Notes under the pieces: model-generated | What the model was told of the DNA's origin: nothing | What the model saw: the letters and a program-made list of their open reading frames with translations, nothing else | Databases searched by the model: none | NCBI GenBank assembly: GCA_963676045.1 | Contig: OY780938.1 | Coordinates: 930,001 to 994,000, forward strand | Length of the DNA: 64,000 nt | Direction of reading: 5' to 3' | Origin: Methanogranum sp963676045 | GTDB taxonomy: Archaea; Thermoplasmatota; Thermoplasmata; Methanomassiliicoccales; Methanomethylophilaceae | Translations under genes and position numbers: made by a program | Part shown: one piece after another, positions 59,629-64,000 of the stretch | Numbering within the stretch: the first letter of the stretch is position 1 | How the letters are laid out: each line of letters starts with the position of its first letter

Positions 59629-59961
59629 ATGACAATGCACGACCAAATTCAGACCCTCATAGATAAATTTCACAAAAAGATGGAAAAGAATGAAGAGGCC
59701 CGTAAGGAGATCGAACCCATCACCAAGACATTCAACATCGACCTTGGTACAGAGAAATACTCGATGATGCTTTCAAATGCAAAGATAACAAACTTCGAGG
59801 ACAAAGAACTCCCAAATGCGGATGTCACATTGACGACCACACCTGAGAATCTGCAGGCACTCATAGATGGCACCCTAAGACCTATGAAAGCTTATGTGAC
59901 AAAGAAAATAACTATAAAGGGTAAAATACAAGATGTTATGTTCTTGAAAAAATTCTTCTAA
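59629..59961 (+). CDS. SCP2 sterol-transfer domain protein
   Basis: 110 residues from ATG 59629, with GGTGAAA ahead. It is a single SCP2 (sterol carrier protein 2-like) domain; the core pattern is NADVTLTTTPENLQALIDGTL and MKAYVTKKITIKGKIQ, as in bacterial and archaeal SCP2 proteins that bind lipids or acyl-CoA. The ligand is unknown. It follows rnhB in a two-gene unit; the tRNA downstream has its own TATA box. Confidence 0.85.
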   Translation: MTMHDQIQTLIDKFHKKMEKNEEARKEIEPITKTFNIDLGTEKYSMMLSNAKITNFEDKELPNADVTLTTTPENLQALIDGTLRPMKAYVTKKITIKGKIQDVMFLKKFF

Positions 59962-59982
59962 ATCCTTTTTTATTGTGCAAAG

Positions 59983-59990
59983 TATATATA
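59983..59990 (+). promoter_or_regulatory. TATA box of initiator tRNA-Met
   Basis: TATATATA, 25-32 bases before the tRNA 5' end. Confidence 0.65.
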
Positions 59991-60014
59991 CCGAATACTA
60001 TTAGAGTGTATCAT

Positions 60015-60092
60015 AGCGAGGTAGGGTAGCCAGGATATCCCGTCGGGCTCATAACCCGGAGACCGATCGTTCAAATCGATCCCTCGCTACCA
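60015..60092 (+). tRNA. Initiator tRNA-Met(CAT)
   Basis: AGCGAGG/CCTCGCT acceptor with an A1-T72 pair, and three G-C pairs next to the anticodon loop (CGGG-CTCATAA-CCCG), both initiator marks in archaea. Anticodon CAT, no intron. T arm CGATC-GTTCAAA-TCGATC variant pairs well. Discriminator A at 60089; CCA is encoded at 60090-60092. Confidence 0.93.
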
Positions 60093-60173
60093 TTTTCATG
60101 TTTTTGCTTAAAATCCCATAATTCAATGAATTAAAAATATAAAAAAAGTAAATGGTTTATGATTTCGATATCG

Positions 60174-60494
60174 TCACTGAGACCTTATCCTTATGAACTT
60201 CTCGATAGGGATAACGATTATCCTACCGTCACCTGGCTTTCCAGTCTCTGATGCCTTGACTATGGCATCGATCACGATGTCTTCCATTGAGTCTTCCTCG
60301 ATGATGACCTCGATCTTTGTCTTATCGAGTTCGTCAACAACGAATTCCCCTACTCTGCTTGTGAATTTGAGTCCTGCCTGAGATCCGCGCCCTAGGACGT
60401 GTGTTATCGTTATGCCGTTAACACCCACTCCCTTCAAAGCATCCTTTACGCGCTGGCACATCTCTGGACGAATGATTGCTACTATCATTTTCAT
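60174..60494 (-). CDS. glnK: PII nitrogen-regulatory protein GlnK
   Basis: 106 residues from ATG 60494 (MKMIVAIIRPE), with GAGGTG six bases ahead; the frame opens at GTG 60503. GlnK binds ATP/ADP and 2-oxoglutarate and blocks the AmtB channel with its T-loop. KPGDGRIIVIPI is the signature. The T-loop reads QAGLKFTSRVGEF: the tyrosine that is uridylylated in enterobacteria (Tyr51) is missing. It follows amtB in an operon. Confidence 0.95.
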   Translation of the reverse strand: MKMIVAIIRPEMCQRVKDALKGVGVNGITITHVLGRGSQAGLKFTSRVGEFVVDELDKTKIEVIIEEDSMEDIVIDAIVKASETGKPGDGRIIVIPIEKFIRIRSQ

Positions 60495-60504
60495 GTCATT
60501 CACC

Positions 60505-61827
60505 TCACATCATATAGGCTGGTTCCCCGTGTTCGATAAGATCCTGCCCCACCATCTCTTCGTCCTCAGTGACACGCACTCTCATGAACTTCGATAGTAG
60601 CCATATGATCGCATACGAGACCACGAAACAGAACACTATCGTAACGACTACTGCGATGATCTGTCCTACAATGAGGTCCGTTCCTCCGTAGAAGAGGCCC
60701 TTGATGCCTCCTGTTAGATCTGGGTCTGCCAAGAGACCTGTCGCGATTGCTCCCCATATACCTCCTACTCCGTGAACAGCGAACACATCGAGTGCATCGT
60801 CTATCTTCGTCTTGTTCCTGAAGAAGCTGACAGCGAAGTAACAGAGAGGTCCTACGACAACACCGATGACAATGGATGCCCATATGTCGACATATCCTGC
60901 GGCTGGCGTTATTGCAACTAGACCTGCAATACCACCGGCTATCATTCCAAGAACACCGACACGACCTACCTGAAGATATTGTACCACAGCCCATGCCATC
61001 ATGGCACATGCGGCTGCTATCTGAGAGACCATGACCGCGTGAACCGCAGAACCGTTGGCTCCGAGCGCGGAACCTCCGTTGAAACCGAACCATCCGAACC
61101 AAAGGAACATGCATCCCAAGAATGCGAATGGTATGTTATGGGCACGTGCGGAACGGGTCCTCTGCGATCTGCTTCCAACGAATGCGACTATTGCGAGACC
61201 TGTAACTCCTGCACAGATATGAACGACCGTTCCTCCGGCGAAATCGAGTACGGTAAGATTCTGAGCAAAGAGTCCTCCGCCCCATACCCAGTGAGCCATG
61301 ACCGCATAAACGAATATCGACCAGAACACAAGGAACCATACCATCGCGGTATACCTTATACGCTCTGCACATGCTCCGAGGACGATCGCAGCAGTGACTA
61401 TTCCAAACATCATCTGATAGAATGCGAACTCCAATGTACTGGAATTGATGCCTCCCTCAGACGTCTCCGACAAATTGCTCAACAGCACATAATGAAGGTT
61501 ACCGATTATCTCGCCAGTACCGCTGAATGCGAGCGAGTAACCAACGACGACCCATGTTATGGTCATCACGCCTATTGCGATCAATGTCTGTGTCATCATC
61601 GATGACATGCTCTGTTTCCTGAGCATACCACCATAGAAAAATGCGATTCCTGGTGCCATGATGAATACCAGTGCGGAGCTCACTAGGATCCAGGATATGC
61701 TGCCTGAATCCTCGGCCCCTGCATCTGCAATTGTCTCTGCAGAAGCACTGGGAATTGATATCATCATGATGGCGACGGCCGATACCAAGATCGCCAACCC
61801 AACGATTATCTTCATTGTTGTCTTCAT
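60505..61827 (-). CDS. amtB: Ammonium transporter AmtB
   Basis: 440 residues from ATG 61827. A signal peptide (about 1-30, ending SASA) is followed by 11 membrane helices. AFFYGGMLRKQSM (about 60-72) and the pore-histidine segments HICAGVTGLA and DALDVFAVHGVGGIWGAIATGLLA carry the twin His. The frame opens at 61872, upstream of the predicted transcription start; GAGGAAATTC precedes ATG 61827. A palindrome sits on the promoter. glnK lies immediately downstream. Confidence 0.96.
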   Translation of the reverse strand: MKTTMKIIVGLAILVSAVAIMMISIPSASAETIADAGAEDSGSISWILVSSALVFIMAPGIAFFYGGMLRKQSMSSMMTQTLIAIGVMTITWVVVGYSLAFSGTGEIIGNLHYVLLSNLSETSEGGINSSTLEFAFYQMMFGIVTAAIVLGACAERIRYTAMVWFLVFWSIFVYAVMAHWVWGGGLFAQNLTVLDFAGGTVVHICAGVTGLAIVAFVGSRSQRTRSARAHNIPFAFLGCMFLWFGWFGFNGGSALGANGSAVHAVMVSQIAAACAMMAWAVVQYLQVGRVGVLGMIAGGIAGLVAITPAAGYVDIWASIVIGVVVGPLCYFAVSFFRNKTKIDDALDVFAVHGVGGIWGAIATGLLADPDLTGGIKGLFYGGTDLIVGQIIAVVVTIVFCFVVSYAIIWLLSKFMRVRVTEDEEMVGQDLIEHGEPAYMM

Positions 61828-61863
61828 GTGAATTTCCTCTATTGTACCATCATAGATGGATTG

Positions 61864-61881
61864 ATTAGACATTTGTCTAAT
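61864..61881. promoter_or_regulatory. Palindromic operator candidate on the amtB promoter
   Basis: Perfect 8-base arms ATTAGACA and TGTCTAAT separated by two bases, directly downstream of the amtB TATA element and covering the predicted start of transcription region. A repressor bound here would block the operon. It does not match the GGAA-N6-TTCC operator of methanogen NrpR. Confidence 0.5.
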
Positions 61882-61888
61882 TATATAT
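61882..61888 (-). promoter_or_regulatory. TATA box of amtB-glnK
   Basis: ATATATA on the minus strand, about 55-61 bases before ATG 61827; predicts a message with a leader of roughly 30 bases carrying GAGGAAA. Confidence 0.5.
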
Positions 61889-61986
61889 GAAGTTTACTTA
61901 TAGAATGAATACAATATGTCATTTAAACGCATATAAATTAGCACAATGAACAAAAAATAAATTGAACAGATAAACAGATTTTATGT

Positions 61987-62697
61987 TTATTCTTCGTATG
62001 CCTTGATATCGAAAAGTCCCAAAGCCAATTCATTCTTGAACAATGATATTATGCCTTCCACCTTCTCATCAAGGTCTTTTGTTGAGAAACCGAACAATAT
62101 GCAGAATGCCTTGAGACATTTGCTTATCCCCTCTCTGCAATCCTGAGGGCCCTCCGAATGATATTTGAAAATATAATAGCCGACAATGGACCCGTTCAAC
62201 ATCAACTTGTCCTTCATCTCTTCCTTGGTGAGGTCCTTATCGAACTCCTTTATGTAATTCAACTCCCACTCAATGGTCTTATCCACCATGGCATTGAATA
62301 CCGGCCACGTATGGTGAGCAATCGTGAGAAGCTCCGCATATCTGCGATTCACACTTGCAGCGTATAGGTCCACGCACATCGGGAATGATATCGCTACGAA
62401 GGGATCGATATCGTCCTTCATGAGTGATTTGACCTCCTTTATGACGACATCGTACCCTCCGATGATTATGTCCTGTAAAATGTCCTCCTTCCCATCGAAG
62501 GTATTGTATAAGCTTCCAGCGCCGAATCCCGTCTCTTCGGAGATCATACGCATAGTCGTATTGTCGTAACCCTTATCCATAAATAAGGTGAAAGCGGCCT
62601 TATCGACCTGCCTCCTTAAAACACATGAAGGACAATTCTTCGCTCTGGCCTTTCCTTTTTTAGCATCGTTGGAGGGCTTCGCGGCTTTCTGCTTCAT
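61987..62697 (-). CDS. TetR-family transcription regulator
   Basis: 236 residues from ATG 62697. A TetR HTH (RRQVDKAAFTLFMDKGYDNTTMRMISEETGFGAGSLYNTFDGKEDIL, residues about 28-73, shown only by its ends in other contexts) is preceded by a basic N-terminus holding a CPSC pair (about 22-25), unusual for the family. The C-terminal helical domain would bind the effector, which is unknown. The frame opens at 62811; a TATA box at 62729-62737 favours 62697. It lies upstream of amtB in the same direction, 106 bases before the amtB promoter palindrome, and may act there. Confidence 0.82.
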   Translation of the reverse strand: MKQKAAKPSNDAKKGKARAKNCPSCVLRRQVDKAAFTLFMDKGYDNTTMRMISEETGFGAGSLYNTFDGKEDILQDIIIGGYDVVIKEVKSLMKDDIDPFVAISFPMCVDLYAASVNRRYAELLTIAHHTWPVFNAMVDKTIEWELNYIKEFDKDLTKEEMKDKLMLNGSIVGYYIFKYHSEGPQDCREGISKCLKAFCILFGFSTKDLDEKVEGIISLFKNELALGLFDIKAYEE

Positions 62698-62728
62698 ATG
62701 GCATAACGATGACTTCATATGATTTAAA

Positions 62729-62737
62729 TATTTATAA
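62729..62737 (-). promoter_or_regulatory. TATA box of the tetR gene
   Basis: TTATAAATA on the minus strand, 32-40 bases before ATG 62697; predicts a leader of about ten bases and rules out the longer start. Confidence 0.5.
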
Positions 62738-62818
62738 TACAAGAATTGATGGATAAAGAGTACAAAATAATGAAGAGGGATACTTGGACGGTTGAGCCCG
62801 CCCAGTATCACTGGTTTT

Positions 62819-63334
62819 TCAAAGCAGATTCTTCGCTTCTTCTGGAGTTATCTCCAATGCCTTCAACATGTACTCCAATGCCTTCTTTGCATAGGGGGCC
62901 CTTGCTTTGGGGTCTTCCATGATCTCCCCGTACGTGGCCATCACGTTGTTGAAATACTCTATGGCGAACTCGGAATATAAAGAGGATTCCATGGATTCAT
63001 CGATCTGGGCTGCCTCTTTGTATGCCTTCTCAGCCTCATCGTATTTGTTGATGGAAATGCAGAACAGACCGTATGACTGGTAATAGTCCACCCTGTCACC
63101 ATCCAACTCTATGGCCTTCCTGTATGCTTCCATTATCTCTTCTGGCGAGACTTTGGCACCGAACATGCCTGATGCGTAATTGCCACACTCGGCCTTGTAG
63201 TACCAACACTCTGCATTGCCTGGATACTCTTCGACGAGCTTCTTGAAGGCGGTGTATGCCTTCTTGAAATCGCCCTCATCCATTGCCTTCATTCCTGCGG
63301 CAAGTTTCTTTTCGGGACTTTCGGCTGCTGCCAT
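62819..63334 (-). CDS. TPR-repeat protein, unknown partner
   Basis: 171 residues made of four or so tetratricopeptide repeats: AMDEGDFKKAYTAFKKLVEEYP, EIMEAYRKAIELDGDRVD, and INKYDEAEKAYKEAAQI are clear units (the WxxLGxxxYxxGxYxxAxxxYxxAL pattern). TPR proteins build protein contacts; the partner is not known. It shares an exact 10-base start motif, CGATAACAAT, with the divergent DUF2284 gene, and a palindrome sits near its predicted transcription start. Confidence 0.8.
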   Translation of the reverse strand: MAAAESPEKKLAAGMKAMDEGDFKKAYTAFKKLVEEYPGNAECWYYKAECGNYASGMFGAKVSPEEIMEAYRKAIELDGDRVDYYQSYGLFCISINKYDEAEKAYKEAAQIDESMESSLYSEFAIEYFNNVMATYGEIMEDPKARAPYAKKALEYMLKALEITPEEAKNLL

Positions 63335-63349
63335 TGTTATCGCTCTCTG

Positions 63350-63362
63350 TGATGATTCATCA
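63350..63362. promoter_or_regulatory. Palindrome near the start of the TPR message
   Basis: TGATGA-T-TCATCA, a 13-base palindrome, at the transcription start predicted from the minus-strand TATA-like TATATAAAG (63386-63394). Possible operator. Confidence 0.35.
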
Positions 63363-63448
63363 TATTTTAATTCCTTCTACATTACTTTATATACAATCTT
63401 AATCAGACACCAAAAATACTTATTTAACTGCAACACGATAACAATACT

Positions 63449-64000
63449 ATGATCGCGGACATCTGGTCAAAAATGGATTCCGAACCTAATTTCAAAGAAT
63501 TCAAGATAAAGGTAGTGGCAGCACCGAAACCAGACATCCATACGATCTCGACCTGCAGAAAACTCTGCAGGCAGAACAGATGCGGCGCTTTCAATACGAA
63601 TTGGGGATGCCCACCTGGCGTTGGTACCGAAGAAGATTGCCTCGGATTGATACGCCAATACAGTAAATCCGTCCTCGTATACCGCAGATTTGAGAATGTG
63701 AATATGAAGGACCTTGAATTCATCGATAAATGCGCACATGAGCATCAGGACATGGTGAGGAAAATGGCAAGTGCCATGAATAGGGCAGGATACAAGGACA
63801 TACTGCCTATCGCGGATGGCGGATGCAAATATTGCGGAGAATGCACATACCCTGACGAACCATGCAGATTCCCAGAACAGATGATACCTTCGGTAAGCGG
63901 ATTCGGAATAATAATGGAAGAATACCTCGAATCGCAGAATATGGATTTCAAATTCGAGAATAATGCATTCACATTGTATGGCATGATATTATTCAGATGA
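63449..64000 (+). CDS. DUF2284 cysteine-rich protein
   Basis: 183 residues. Two cysteine clusters, CRKLCRQNRCGAFNTNWGCPPG (about 36-57) and CKYCGECTYPDEPCRFP (about 126-142), match DUF2284, a family of predicted metal-binding proteins common in anaerobes and methanogens. Spacing suggests iron-sulfur rather than zinc, but this is inference. TATA-like CTTATTTAA lies about 25 bases before ATG 63449, so it is leaderless. The stop is the last codon of the window. Confidence 0.85.
   Translation: MIADIWSKMDSEPNFKEFKIKVVAAPKPDIHTISTCRKLCRQNRCGAFNTNWGCPPGVGTEEDCLGLIRQYSKSVLVYRRFENVNMKDLEFIDKCAHEHQDMVRKMASAMNRAGYKDILPIADGGCKYCGECTYPDEPCRFPEQMIPSVSGFGIIMEEYLESQNMDFKFENNAFTLYGMILFR

Noticed and set aside
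1..64000. CRISPR arrays, insertion sequences, prophage and rRNA genes
   Set aside because: No spaced direct repeats, transposase, integrase, phage structural genes or rRNA-like sequence were seen on either strand.

Overview
The window is a 64 kb piece of an archaeal chromosome. The gene content points to a methanogen of the Thermoplasmata, most likely Methanomassiliicoccales or a close relative; this placement is inference from gene content. Pointers are heterodisulfide reductase subunits HdrB and HdrC, the methanopterin enzyme MptA, PurP, archaeal UMP kinase, aRF1, D-aminoacyl-tRNA deacylase DtdA, a complete archaeal ribosomal protein cluster, and many start codons lying only about 25-30 bases below a TATA box (leaderless transcripts). 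Stop codon use also fits: by hand count 65 of 78 complete genes end in TGA, 12 in TAA and one (pyrH) in TAG, as expected where UAG can encode pyrrolysine. No phage, insertion sequence, CRISPR array or rRNA was found.

Layout. 1-2.5 kb: pyrC (partial), an AMMECR1 protein, a coiled-coil protein and an ArsA ATPase, all leftward. 2.5-3.7 kb: an AT-rich island with a small exported protein and a short reading frame (3423-3608) that runs straight through an in-frame TAG codon. 3.7-6.2 kb: intron-containing tRNA-Met(CAT), eS1, then hdrC-hdrB. 6.2-12.8 kb: a LysR-like regulator divergent from a DUF1538 membrane protein, a hydrogenase-type maturation protease, an M16 peptidase, a PAC2 protein, pyruvoyl arginine decarboxylase and two unknown genes. 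12.8-19.2 kb: a zinc ribbon/PUA/PP-loop/ferredoxin fusion protein, an M50 peptidase, an unknown membrane protein, a GlcD-type flavoenzyme, adenylate kinase and tRNA-Gln(CTG). 19.3-25.5 kb: an ion homeostasis block of mgtA, crcB, two PhoU-TrkA_C proteins and mgtE. 25.5-40 kb: purP, a membrane-anchored surface protein, a GNAT enzyme, and a translation and nucleotide block (argS, aRF1, pyrH, dtdA, pheS, trpS) with several unknown genes. 38.6-54.4 kb: one leftward supercluster from L3 through secY to cmk and cbf5 (about 28 genes). 54.4-64 kb: the radical SAM archaeosine enzyme, a CoA-disulfide-reductase-like flavoprotein, a CDIN1/TPD nuclease-like protein, mptA, rnhB, an SCP2 protein, initiator tRNA-Met, the amtB-glnK ammonium operon, a TetR regulator, a TPR protein and a DUF2284 protein.

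Most of the window is translation, tRNA modification, secretion and nucleotide metabolism. The accessory interest lies in the possible UAG-containing reading frame, the magnesium/fluoride block, the structured leader of the ribosomal operon, a palindrome over the amtB promoter, and several unknown small operons.
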